64,000 bases of DNA from Thiorhodococcus minor (GTDB lineage: Bacteria; Pseudomonadota; Gammaproteobacteria; Chromatiales; Chromatiaceae), in NCBI RefSeq assembly GCF_010820565.1, contig NZ_JAAIJQ010000027.1:1-64000 (forward strand). The letters are read 5' to 3'. This document shows, in pieces, positions 31,063 through 38,822 of the stretch. The notes under the pieces were generated by a model that was not told the origin of the DNA, ran no database searches, and worked only from the letters and a program-made list of their open reading frames with translations. The number at the start of each line of letters is the position of its first letter. The first letter of the stretch is position 1. The position numbers and the translations under genes were made by a program.

Positions 31063-32487
31063 TTACTCCTTCGGCACCTTGATGGCGTAGAACATGCGAC
31101 CCTCACCACGCTGGACCAGGGTAGCCACTGAACGGCCCGGATCGATCCCGGCCAAGATCCGATTGAAATCGGCAATGCTCGACACGGGCTGATTGTCCAG
31201 CATCAGAATGACGTCGCCGACGTTCAGGCCGGCCTGGTCTGCCGGACCTGCCTCCAGGGACTCGACGAGCACACCACCCTTTTCGGCCCCGAGCTGCTTG
31301 CGCTGCTCCGGCGTCAAATCGCGCACCACGATCCCCAGGCGGTTGGCGGCCTCTTGCTCCGGGGCACCGCCGCTGCTTGCAAGCGCTTCCTCTTCCGGAA
31401 GCTCGCCGATGCGCACCTTGAGCTGCACGCGCTTTCCGCTACGCAGGACGTCCAGGCTCGCGGTCGCACCCACGGCGGTCTCGCCGACAAGTGGAGGCAA
31501 CGAGCTGGATGCCAGGATCTCGGTCCCGTTATAGCGCAGGATCACATCGCCAGGACGCATGTCCGCAGCTGCGGCTGGGCTGTCCGGAAGGACCTGGGCG
31601 ACCAGCGCGCCTTTCGGCTGATCCATTCCGAAGGATTCGGCGAGCTCTCGAGTCACGTCCTGAATCAGCACGCCGAGCCAGCCACGGCTGACACGGCCCT
31701 TGGTCTTGAGCTGGCTCACCACATCCATGGCCACATCGATGGGAATCGCGAACGACAGCCCCATGAAGCCACCCGTCCGGCTGTAGATTTGGCTGTTGAC
31801 GCCGATCACCTCGCCCGACAGGTTGAAGAGCGGGCCGCCGGAGTTGCCCGGATTGATCGCCACGTCCGTCTGAATGAAGGGCACATAGTTCTCGGACGGT
31901 AGGCTGCGCCCCTTGGCGCTGACGATGCCTGCGGTCGCCGAGGATTCGAAACCAAAGGGCGATCCGATCGCCAGCACCCACTCTCCAACCTGCAGGTCCT
32001 TGGATGAGCCAATCTTCGCCGCCGGCAAATTCTCGCCATCGACCTTGAGCAAGGCGATGTCGCTGCGCTTGTCGATACCAATCAAGGATGCGACGAACTC
32101 GCGCCGGTCGCTGGTTCTGACGATGATCTCGTCAGCACCCTCCACGACATGGGAGTTCGTCAGCACATAGCCATCCTGCGAGACGAAGAAGCCCGACCCG
32201 AGCGAGCGTGACTGAAAGGTGTCGTCCGGGATCTCGCCCTCTTCGCCGAAAAAGTGCCGGAAGAAGTCGTTCAGCGGGCTGTCCTCGGGCAGATCCGGCA
32301 CGGAAAAGCCACGCAGGCTCTGAGAGACGGATGCGGACTGTTTGGTGCTGATGTTCACCACTGCTGGGCCATTCTCGGAGACCAAACCGGTGAAATCCGG
32401 CAGCTCACGACTCAGGGCCAGACCCGGGGCCAAGGCGCAGCAGAGCAATGCGGTCAAGGCGATCGACAGTTTCGGTGTGGCTCGCAT
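31063..32487 (-). CDS. mucD: Periplasmic Do-family serine protease (DegQ/MucD)
   Basis: An HtrA-type quality-control protease, 474 residues. The ATG at 32487 follows GGAG at a good distance and opens a signal peptide (about 1-26, cleavage near LALS-RE). The catalytic triad is H113 (TNSHVVEG), D143 (SDIALLKVD) and S216 (NPGNSGGPLF). Two PDZ domains follow (about 265-355 and 380-470). It ends the rpoE-rseA-rseB-rseC cluster, like mucD of Pseudomonas, where it damps sigma-E signalling by removing misfolded envelope proteins. Naming it degQ would also be fair. Confidence 0.93.
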   Translation of the reverse strand: MRATPKLSIALTALLCCALAPGLALSRELPDFTGLVSENGPAVVNISTKQSASVSQSLRGFSVPDLPEDSPLNDFFRHFFGEEGEIPDDTFQSRSLGSGFFVSQDGYVLTNSHVVEGADEIIVRTSDRREFVASLIGIDKRSDIALLKVDGENLPAAKIGSSKDLQVGEWVLAIGSPFGFESSATAGIVSAKGRSLPSENYVPFIQTDVAINPGNSGGPLFNLSGEVIGVNSQIYSRTGGFMGLSFAIPIDVAMDVVSQLKTKGRVSRGWLGVLIQDVTRELAESFGMDQPKGALVAQVLPDSPAAAADMRPGDVILRYNGTEILASSSLPPLVGETAVGATASLDVLRSGKRVQLKVRIGELPEEEALASSGGAPEQEAANRLGIVVRDLTPEQRKQLGAEKGGVLVESLEAGPADQAGLNVGDVILMLDNQPVSSIADFNRILAGIDPGRSVATLVQRGEGRMFYAIKVPKE

Positions 32488-32510
32488 GAATGCTCCAGGG
32501 TTGCTTCGAA

Positions 32511-33017
32511 TCAAGCAGGATCGTCGGCGACTGCCGAGGGGGCAGCCACGCATCCTGCGGACGTCGAGCCGAGGCGCCTCAGGATGCGTGGCTGCTGCTC
32601 GGGCCGACCGGATAGTCGGGCACTGTAGCCGCGAAGCCAGAGCAATGCCAGTGTGAAGCCGAGCACGGCACCCAAGAGGCTGGCCGAGTCGGCCCGGGCA
32701 CCGCCGAAAGACTGACCGAGGGCTGCCCCCGCCATGAGCGCGGCCAGGGGAGCGAGATAGGCGGCGACGGCGGCGGCGAGCAGGCTCGACTCCTTGACGC
32801 CGACCGTCACGCGATCACCCACGCGCGCACCGACCTGATTCAGGGCGAGCAGCTCGACGGGGCGGCGGCCGAAAAATCGCTCCAACAGCGAGGTCCCGCA
32901 GGCGCCATGGACGGCGCATTGCCCGCAAGCACTCTTGCGCTGGGTGCGCACGCGCGCACGCGCGTCAATCAGGGCGGTAACCACCCCCTCCTCCTCCAGC
33001 GTGCCGGCACCGGTCAT
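32511..33017 (-). CDS. rseC: SoxR-reducing/RseC family protein
   Basis: A 168-residue inner-membrane protein of the RseC/MucC family. A cysteine-rich N-terminus (C31, C34, C40 in CGQCAVHGACGTS) is followed by two transmembrane helices (about 79-96 and 112-130). RseC positively modulates sigma-E in enteric bacteria and is related to the RsxC/SoxR-reducing system. It overlaps the rseB stop by 4 bases. The last 30 residues are encoded by a 16-base inverted repeat and its loop, so the C-terminus is probably not conserved. Confidence 0.88.
   Translation of the reverse strand: MTGAGTLEEEGVVTALIDARARVRTQRKSACGQCAVHGACGTSLLERFFGRRPVELLALNQVGARVGDRVTVGVKESSLLAAAVAAYLAPLAALMAGAALGQSFGGARADSASLLGAVLGFTLALLWLRGYSARLSGRPEQQPRILRRLGSTSAGCVAAPSAVADDPA
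32542..32595. repeat. Perfect 16-base inverted repeat at the rseC 3' end
   Basis: GCAGCCACGCATCCTG (32542-32557) is exactly complementary to CAGGATGCGTGGCTGC (32580-32595), with a 22-base loop. It lies within the final codons of rseC, ahead of the protease gene. It could form a strong RNA hairpin that tunes expression between the two genes, or be the remnant of a small mobile repeat. Confidence 0.75.
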
Positions 33018-34033
33018 TGCGAATCGGCCGCGTCTTTGAGGCGCACGCCGCCCACGGCCTGCTGCACCGTCTGCATCGGGACCTCGCCGACGGCGATCAG
33101 CTGATAGCCCCGCAAGCTCCGTCCCGCGGCATGGACGGCTCCGATGCTGGCGGCACCTTCGAGCCCATTCTCCATATCCTGATCGATGTAGATGGAGTAG
33201 GCGGACAAACGATCCGTGAACATGAAATGCTCGATGATCGATCCGCCCGGCTGCTTCATCTCATCGTGCATGACCAGCTCGAAACCGGCCGGCACCTCGA
33301 GAAAGCGCCACCTGCCCTCGGCAGAGGTCGCCGGCGCACTGCGAACTGGCTGCCCGCTGGATTCCGGAGCCGGCCCCTCGGGCGAGCGCACGGCGACCGA
33401 GGTGAACATCAGCTGCTCCAATGGCTGCTGCTCCTGATCGATCAAGTCGGACTTCAGCGGCAGCGCGGTCTCGCGATCGATGTGGAAGCGGTACCCATAG
33501 CGCAGGGCGTCGCGCGGGATGATCCCGACGACATCCGTATCGCGACCGGCGATCCGGGCCGCGCCGAGCATCCGGACCTCGTAGTTGTCCACCAGGGCAT
33601 CGGGGTCGATCCCCTCGGTCTCGAGGAAGCGGCTCTGGCCATTCTGCTCGACGGAGATCGGATGACCATTGGGCATGACGCACATGACGCGCTCCTGCGC
33701 CCGCACGACCGCCCGAATCGGGCCGCTCAGCGAGATGAGGCGCTCGTGGACTTCCCCGTCCACGACCTGGTGGCGCAGATCCATCGCCTCCAGACGGTTC
33801 TCGTGGAGATAGACGAGCGTTCCTTCGTAGTCCAGTGAGCGCACGGCCTCGGCCATGCGGGCCAACAGCTCGGCGGAACGACCGGTCTGAGCGTCTTCGC
33901 CAGCCGAATGTGGAGCTTCGCCCTCGCTCGCGACGGCAGACGCGATCGCACAGGTCCAACAGAGGATGACCAGCAGCCCGGCGACCCAGACGCGACGGCT
34001 ATCGCCCAGACTCATAGCCAACCAATGTCGCAT
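33014..34033 (-). CDS. rseB: Sigma-E regulatory periplasmic protein RseB/MucB
   Basis: A periplasmic negative regulator (339 residues) that binds RseA/MucA and shields it from cleavage until lipid or LPS signals appear. A signal peptide covers about 1-36 (hydrophobic core WVAGLLVILCWTCAIASAVA). The LolA-like N-terminal domain has the SLDYEGTLVYLHENRLEAM segment and a C-terminal domain ends near GEVPMQTVQQ. It overlaps rseA by 35 bases; a later ATG at 34015 would reduce this to 17. Confidence 0.93.
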   Translation of the reverse strand: MRHWLAMSLGDSRRVWVAGLLVILCWTCAIASAVASEGEAPHSAGEDAQTGRSAELLARMAEAVRSLDYEGTLVYLHENRLEAMDLRHQVVDGEVHERLISLSGPIRAVVRAQERVMCVMPNGHPISVEQNGQSRFLETEGIDPDALVDNYEVRMLGAARIAGRDTDVVGIIPRDALRYGYRFHIDRETALPLKSDLIDQEQQPLEQLMFTSVAVRSPEGPAPESSGQPVRSAPATSAEGRWRFLEVPAGFELVMHDEMKQPGGSIIEHFMFTDRLSAYSIYIDQDMENGLEGAASIGAVHAAGRSLRGYQLIAVGEVPMQTVQQAVGGVRLKDAADSQ

Positions 34034-34553
34034 AGGGAAGCATGCCCTTGGCTCCGGTCGCCGGAGCCGTGGCCTGATGGGTCACCAGGTAGAGATCCAG
34101 CTTGCTCGCCAAGCCTGGCTGCTCGAGCTGCAATCGACTGATGGGAATCGACTCGCGCTCCACGAAGCGAGGCGCCATGTCGCCCTCGCGCGGAATCGAG
34201 CCCGAGTCTTGCAAGAGGGTCGGGGCGGCGAGAAAGGCGACGAAGGCAGCCGAGGCAGCCATCGCCAGCGCCGCCAGCTTTCGCGCCCCTGGGCGCTTCC
34301 GAGCGCTACCGCGGCTTACTGGCAAGGGTATCGGCTCTTGCTCCAGCCGCGCCCACACCTGATCCGCAATGCCGCGGCAGCCTGGGTCGATGCCTTCGGC
34401 CCTGATCGCTTGCCCGATCAGGCCATAGCGCTCCCAAGTCCCACGCAGTTCTCCGTCCCCATTGACTGCATCCAAGACCCGCAGCGCCGATCTCGAGCCG
34501 AGCTCGCCATCGAGAAGCTGCGAAAGTCGCTGTCTATGCTCGTCGGTCATCAT
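33999..34553 (-). CDS. rseA: Anti-sigma-E factor RseA/MucA
   Basis: A bitopic inner-membrane anti-sigma factor, 184 residues from the ATG at 34553. The N-terminal cytoplasmic domain starts DEHRQRLSQLLDGEL, as in RseA/MucA, and binds sigma-E. One transmembrane segment lies at about 91-110 and a periplasmic tail is the site of regulated cleavage. The frame could extend to 34670, but that part lacks family features. It follows rpoE closely, so sigma factor and inhibitor are made together. Confidence 0.93.
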   Translation of the reverse strand: MMTDEHRQRLSQLLDGELGSRSALRVLDAVNGDGELRGTWERYGLIGQAIRAEGIDPGCRGIADQVWARLEQEPIPLPVSRGSARKRPGARKLAALAMAASAAFVAFLAAPTLLQDSGSIPREGDMAPRFVERESIPISRLQLEQPGLASKLDLYLVTHQATAPATGAKGMLPYATLVGYESGR

Positions 34554-34676
34554 TGCATGCCTGAGCTGTGTTGAACGGATAGTCGGTCCCGGCCCGCGAG
34601 GGCGTCGGCCCAACCGTGCGACGGTCGGTGCAGCCTGCCCACGCCCGCCGGGACTTTCTGCACCCTGCATTGCCGC

Positions 34677-35255
34677 TCAGTCATCGAGAAGCGGACGCAG
34701 CCGTTTGTCGATGGCCTCGCGGGCCCTGAAGATTCGTGATCGCACGGTGCCGATCGGGCACTCCATCGTCGTCGCAATCTCTTCGTAGGTCATTCCCTCG
34801 AGCTCACGGAGCACGATCGCCGTGCGCAGGTCGTCGGGCAAGTCGTCGAGCGCGCGCTGGACGGTCATCGCGATCTCGTCGCGCAGCAGGTGACGCTCCG
34901 GCGTCGCGCCTTCGCGCAAGCGTCCACCCATATCCATTTGCTCGGCGACTTCAGCCTCCACGTCCTCGCCAGGCGGCCGTCGACCTTGCGCGACCAGGTG
35001 ATTCTTGACCGTATTGACCGCGATCCGGTACAGCCAGGTGTAGAAGGCGCTCTCCCCGCGAAAGCCTGGCAGCGCGCGATAGGCCTTCAAGAAGGCATCC
35101 TGGGTGACGTCCAACACCTCGCTCGGGTCTCGCAGATAGCGCGAGATGAGGGCCGAGACTTTCTGCTGGTACTTCAGAACCAGAAGGTCGAAGGCGCGTT
35201 TGTCGCCGGCCTGAGCGCGCTCGACGAGTGCCCGGTCGGCGCTGCGCTCAGACAT
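34677..35255 (-). CDS. rpoE: RNA polymerase sigma-E factor (RpoE/AlgU)
   Basis: An ECF sigma factor of group 2 (192 residues) for envelope stress. Region 2 contains DVTQDAFLKAYRALPGFRGESAFYTW and region 4 ends in the helix-turn-helix MTYEEIATTMECPIGTVRSRI. It heads the rpoE-rseA-rseB-rseC-mucD cluster. A sigma-E-type promoter upstream suggests autoregulation. Confidence 0.96.
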   Translation of the reverse strand: MSERSADRALVERAQAGDKRAFDLLVLKYQQKVSALISRYLRDPSEVLDVTQDAFLKAYRALPGFRGESAFYTWLYRIAVNTVKNHLVAQGRRPPGEDVEAEVAEQMDMGGRLREGATPERHLLRDEIAMTVQRALDDLPDDLRTAIVLRELEGMTYEEIATTMECPIGTVRSRIFRAREAIDKRLRPLLDD

Positions 35256-35296
35256 CCGAGCTCACCGCCGCGCATTCTTCGACGCACCCAGTTCGG

Positions 35297-35323
35297 ATGG
35301 ACAATCGACATCTTCGGAAGTTC
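35297..35323 (-). promoter_or_regulatory. Sigma-E-type promoter upstream of rpoE
   Basis: On the minus strand GAACTT (35318-35323) and TCCAT (35297-35301) are separated by 16 bases, close to the known RpoE/AlgU consensus GAACTT-N16-TCNNA. The predicted start lies about 35 bases ahead of the rpoE ATG, consistent with sigma-E driving its own gene. Confidence 0.55.
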
Positions 35324-35492
35324 TTGACCGTCATCGTGTCAGCAGGAGGTTTTCCAGCCTGGTTCACAAAATCTTGATCCTAGTCGCCAAATCGACGAGT
35401 TTACCCGAGACGATGAGGGCACCTGCGCGCGATGTCGACCTACCGCCGCAACCGCCTGCCCCCGGGACGCAAACTGAGAGACGAATCGAGTC

Positions 35493-37121
35493 ATGCACGA
35501 GAACTGCTACCGCCACGATGTTTTGATTCTCGGCAGCGGAGCCGCGGGCCTCAGCCTCGCCCTGCGCCTGGGCGACGACCTCTCGGTTGGCGTGGTCTCG
35601 AAACGAGAGCTGATCGAGGGCAGCACGCTCTACGCACAGGGCGGCATTTCCGCCGTGCTCGATGCGAAGGACTCGATCGAGTCCCACGTTCAGGACACGC
35701 TCAAGGCCGGGGCCGGCCTTTGCGACCGGGGCGTGGTGAGATTCGTCGTCGAGCATGGGCCGGGCAACATCCGCTGGCTGCTCGATCAAGGCGTTCAATT
35801 CACGCGAGACGAGGAGTACACCTCCGCGGGCGGCTACCATCTTACCCGAGAAGGGGGACATACTCACCGCCGCGTCGTCCACGCGGCCGACGCCACCGGC
35901 AAAGCCGTCGCGACAACGCTAGAAGCACGGGTGCGCGAGAAGCAGAACGTCACCCTCTACGAGCAGCACATCGCGGTCGACCTCATCACCTCGCGGCACC
36001 TTCCCGACGGCAAGGACCATCGCTGCCTGGGAGCCTACATCCTCAACCGCGGCAACGCTCGCGTGGAGACCTTCCTGGCGCGCTTCGTCGTCCTGGCGAC
36101 CGGCGGCGCCAACAAGGTCTACCTCTACACCAGCAACCCCGACGTCTCCACCGGCGACGGCATTGCCATGGCCTGGCGCGCCGGATGCCGGGTCGCCAAC
36201 ATGGAGTTCATGCAGTTCCATCCGACCTGCCTCTATCACCCGGAGGCGCGCTCATTCCTGATCACCGAGGCACTGCGCGGCGAGGGCGCCAAGCTGCTCC
36301 TGCCCGATGGCGACCGCTTCATGCCGCGCTTCGACGCGCGTGCCGAGCTAGCGCCGCGCGACATCGTCGCCCGCGCCATCGACCACGAGATGAAACGACT
36401 GGGCGCGGATTGCCTCTACCTGGACATCTCGCACCGCCCGGCCGATTTCATCACGGATCATTTCCCGACCATTTACGCACGCTGCCTCGAGCTTGGCATC
36501 GACATCACCAAGGAGCCGATTCCCGTGGTGCCCGCGGCGCATTACACCTGTGGCGGCGTCATGGTCGACCGCAACGCGCGCACCGATCTCGCCGGCCTCT
36601 ATGCCAGCGGCGAGACGGCTTACACAGGGCTGCATGGGGCGAACCGCATGGCGAGCAACTCGCTGCTCGAGTGTCTGGTCTACTCCGAGTCGGCCGCCAG
36701 GGACATTCAGGCCCTGCTGCCAAGCTACGAGCGGCCGCCGGAAGTCCCGACCTGGGACGAAAGCCGCGTGACCGAGCCGGACGAGGAGGTGGTCGTCACC
36801 CACAACTGGGAGGAGCTGCGCCGGTTCATGTGGGACTACGTCGGCATCGTCCGCACCAATAAGCGGCTGCGACGCGCCAAGCGGCGCGCGGACCTGCTGG
36901 CCCAGGAGGTCATCGAGTACTACAGCAACTTCCGCGTCGGCAACGACCTGATCGAGCTGCGCAATCTGCTCGAAGTCGCCGACCTCATCATTCAGTCCGC
37001 ATTGAGGAGGCGCGAGAGCCGGGGGCTGCACTACACCCTCGACCACCCGCTGAAGGATGCCAGCCAGCGCCTGCCAACCGTGCTCATCCCCGATGACTAC
37101 CAGCCCAGTCGCCAGGAATGA
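35493..37121 (+). CDS. nadB: L-aspartate oxidase
   Basis: A flavoprotein (542 residues) that oxidises aspartate to iminoaspartate, the first step of de novo NAD synthesis. The FAD-binding [11 protein letters not shown] is at 14-24, and [29 protein letters not shown] and the late [20 protein letters not shown] motif match NadB rather than SdhA. It diverges from rpoE, the conserved nadB-rpoE arrangement of gammaproteobacteria. Confidence 0.97.
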   Translation: MHENCYRHDVLILGSGAAGLSLALRLGDDLSVGVVSKRELIEGSTLYAQGGISAVLDAKDSIESHVQDTLKAGAGLCDRGVVRFVVEHGPGNIRWLLDQGVQFTRDEEYTSAGGYHLTREGGHTHRRVVHAADATGKAVATTLEARVREKQNVTLYEQHIAVDLITSRHLPDGKDHRCLGAYILNRGNARVETFLARFVVLATGGANKVYLYTSNPDVSTGDGIAMAWRAGCRVANMEFMQFHPTCLYHPEARSFLITEALRGEGAKLLLPDGDRFMPRFDARAELAPRDIVARAIDHEMKRLGADCLYLDISHRPADFITDHFPTIYARCLELGIDITKEPIPVVPAAHYTCGGVMVDRNARTDLAGLYASGETAYTGLHGANRMASNSLLECLVYSESAARDIQALLPSYERPPEVPTWDESRVTEPDEEVVVTHNWEELRRFMWDYVGIVRTNKRLRRAKRRADLLAQEVIEYYSNFRVGNDLIELRNLLEVADLIIQSALRRRESRGLHYTLDHPLKDASQRLPTVLIPDDYQPSRQE

Positions 37122-37160
37122 GTCCGCAGCGGTGGGCGCAGTGAGGCCGCGCCTCGGCGC

Positions 37161-37367
37161 CTATTCGCAGCGGCTCGAAGACCCGCTTGGTCGATCGAGC
37201 CCGAGACGATGCGCACAAGCCTCCCAGTCTCCCTCCACGCACCGGGTCTTCCTGCAATCGAACTCGCAAGCCGCGAGATCGTCGGGGACGGCATCCACCC
37301 AAAAGCGCGCGAAGCTGAGCCGCAGCCGCGTCAGGAAGCTCGCTGGAGTCTTGGTTGTCTTGGTCAT
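37161..37367 (-). CDS. Small cysteine-containing hypothetical protein
   Basis: A 68-residue basic protein. The N-terminal amphipathic part (FLTRLRLSFARFWVDAVPDDL) is followed by EFDCRKTRCVEGDWEAC and a final cysteine, four in all, which could bind metal or form disulfides. A GAGAG sequence sits about 8 bases before the ATG. It converges on nadB with a 39-base gap. I do not know the family; the composition and W/F-rich helix look like a real protein rather than noise. Confidence 0.55.
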   Translation of the reverse strand: MTKTTKTPASFLTRLRLSFARFWVDAVPDDLAACEFDCRKTRCVEGDWEACAHRLGLDRPSGSSSRCE

Positions 37368-37607
37368 GTGTCAGCTCTCTAGGGGGCTTGCATGAAGGAG
37401 GAGCGAGCGCGCTCGCCAGGCGCCCATCCGCTCGGGAGCAGGGCTCGATTGTGACCTTCGCGGCAAGAACGACAACCACAAAGTTAGCGTGCATTACCGA
37501 GTGCCGCTGCAGGCGCTAGAGACTCGATCATATCGCGCGACGGGATCGAATGGCGTGACGGGATCGGATAACGCAACATCGGACGGTGCGAGCAAAGGAG
37601 TAAGTCG

Positions 37608-38792
37608 ATGCAAGAGCAAGCAAGCAGCGCCGAGCCAGGGGAGACTGCAGCCCCCGAGCTAGGCAGGCCCCATGCGAGGACCATGGACCTGGGCCAAGGG
37701 GGACTGGGCCGGTCGGGGCCGCTGAAGGATTTCTTCTGCCCGCGCCCCTGGGAGCATTTCGAGGTCAGCTCGGGCGGTGTCGCCTGGGTCTGCTGCCCCG
37801 CCTGGCTGAGCACGCCGATCGGCAACTGCCGGGAAGCGGACATCATGGACATCTGGAATTCCGCGGCAAGCCAGCGCATTCGAGCCAGCATCCTAGACGG
37901 CTCCTTCGCATACTGCGGCCAGCAAGAGTGCCCCGTGATCCAGAACGGCAGCTTGATGCGCCGCAACGCCCTGCCAGACGCCCGCCTCGAGCGCATCCTC
38001 GCGCAGGGCCTGACCGTGATCGACGAGCCGCCGCGCACCTTCAATCTCTGCTACGACGAATCCTGCAACCTCGCGTGCCCGAGCTGCCGAGCCCAGCCGA
38101 TCCACCATACCCGGGGCCCGGCCTACGAAGAGAGACTCGCGATCCAGCGCAGGATTACCTCGAGCCTGTTCTCGGAGCCGCACACCGCGCGCTTTCAAGT
38201 CAACGTAACCGGCTCCGGCGACCCGCTCGGCGCCAAGCTGATGCGCGATCTCCTCTTGGGGATCGATGGAGCGCGATTCCCGAACGTCACCATCCATCTT
38301 CAAACCAATGGCGTCCTGCTGACCCCGAAATACTGGCGCGCCCTCGGCAAGATTCACGACAACCTCGGGCAGATCCTCGTCTCCTTCGACGCGGCGACGC
38401 CTGAGACCTATGCCTACACGCGCCGCGGCGGCGATTGGGAGCGGCTGAATCACAACACCCGCTTCCTCGCCGAGCGTAGAGCGGAGGGCGCCTTCGACTG
38501 GCTACGGCTGGACTTCGTGGTACAGAAGAGGAACTTTCGCGAAATTCCCGCCTTCGTCGAGCTTGCCCAGCGCCTCCGACACGTCGACCAGGTCACCTTC
38601 GCCCTGATCTCGGATTGGGGCTCCTACTCCCCTGAGGCCTTCGCGGAGCACGCCGTCTGGAGACGGGATCATCCCGAGCACGAGGCCTTTCTGGAGGGAC
38701 TGCGCAGCCCTATCCTCGACGACCCCATGGTCTACCTCGGCAACGTCGCCGAGTACCGCCGCCAGGCCCTGCGGGATGGGGAGACACGCTGA
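37608..38792 (+). CDS. Radical SAM protein with N-terminal SPASM-like region
   Basis: A 394-residue protein starting at an ATG with AAAGGAG 7 bases upstream. Cysteines C44, C62, C63, C74, C103 and C108 form a SPASM-like region (FFCPRPWEHFEVSSGGVAWVC). The radical SAM motif CNLACPSC (C153, C157, C160) then opens the catalytic barrel. SPASM regions usually sit after the barrel, so the order is inverted. Relatives modify peptides or sugars, but no precursor peptide or partner gene is visible here; the substrate is unknown. It is a monocistronic gene. Confidence 0.85.
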   Translation: MQEQASSAEPGETAAPELGRPHARTMDLGQGGLGRSGPLKDFFCPRPWEHFEVSSGGVAWVCCPAWLSTPIGNCREADIMDIWNSAASQRIRASILDGSFAYCGQQECPVIQNGSLMRRNALPDARLERILAQGLTVIDEPPRTFNLCYDESCNLACPSCRAQPIHHTRGPAYEERLAIQRRITSSLFSEPHTARFQVNVTGSGDPLGAKLMRDLLLGIDGARFPNVTIHLQTNGVLLTPKYWRALGKIHDNLGQILVSFDAATPETYAYTRRGGDWERLNHNTRFLAERRAEGAFDWLRLDFVVQKRNFREIPAFVELAQRLRHVDQVTFALISDWGSYSPEAFAEHAVWRRDHPEHEAFLEGLRSPILDDPMVYLGNVAEYRRQALRDGETR

Positions 38793-38822
38793 GGCGCCTG
38801 AAGCCGCGCGCCGCCAGTCGTG

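Noticed and set aside
30803-31090. 95-codon plus frame between lepA and the protease gene
   Set aside because: No start signal, composition typical of random frames, and it contains strong hairpins.
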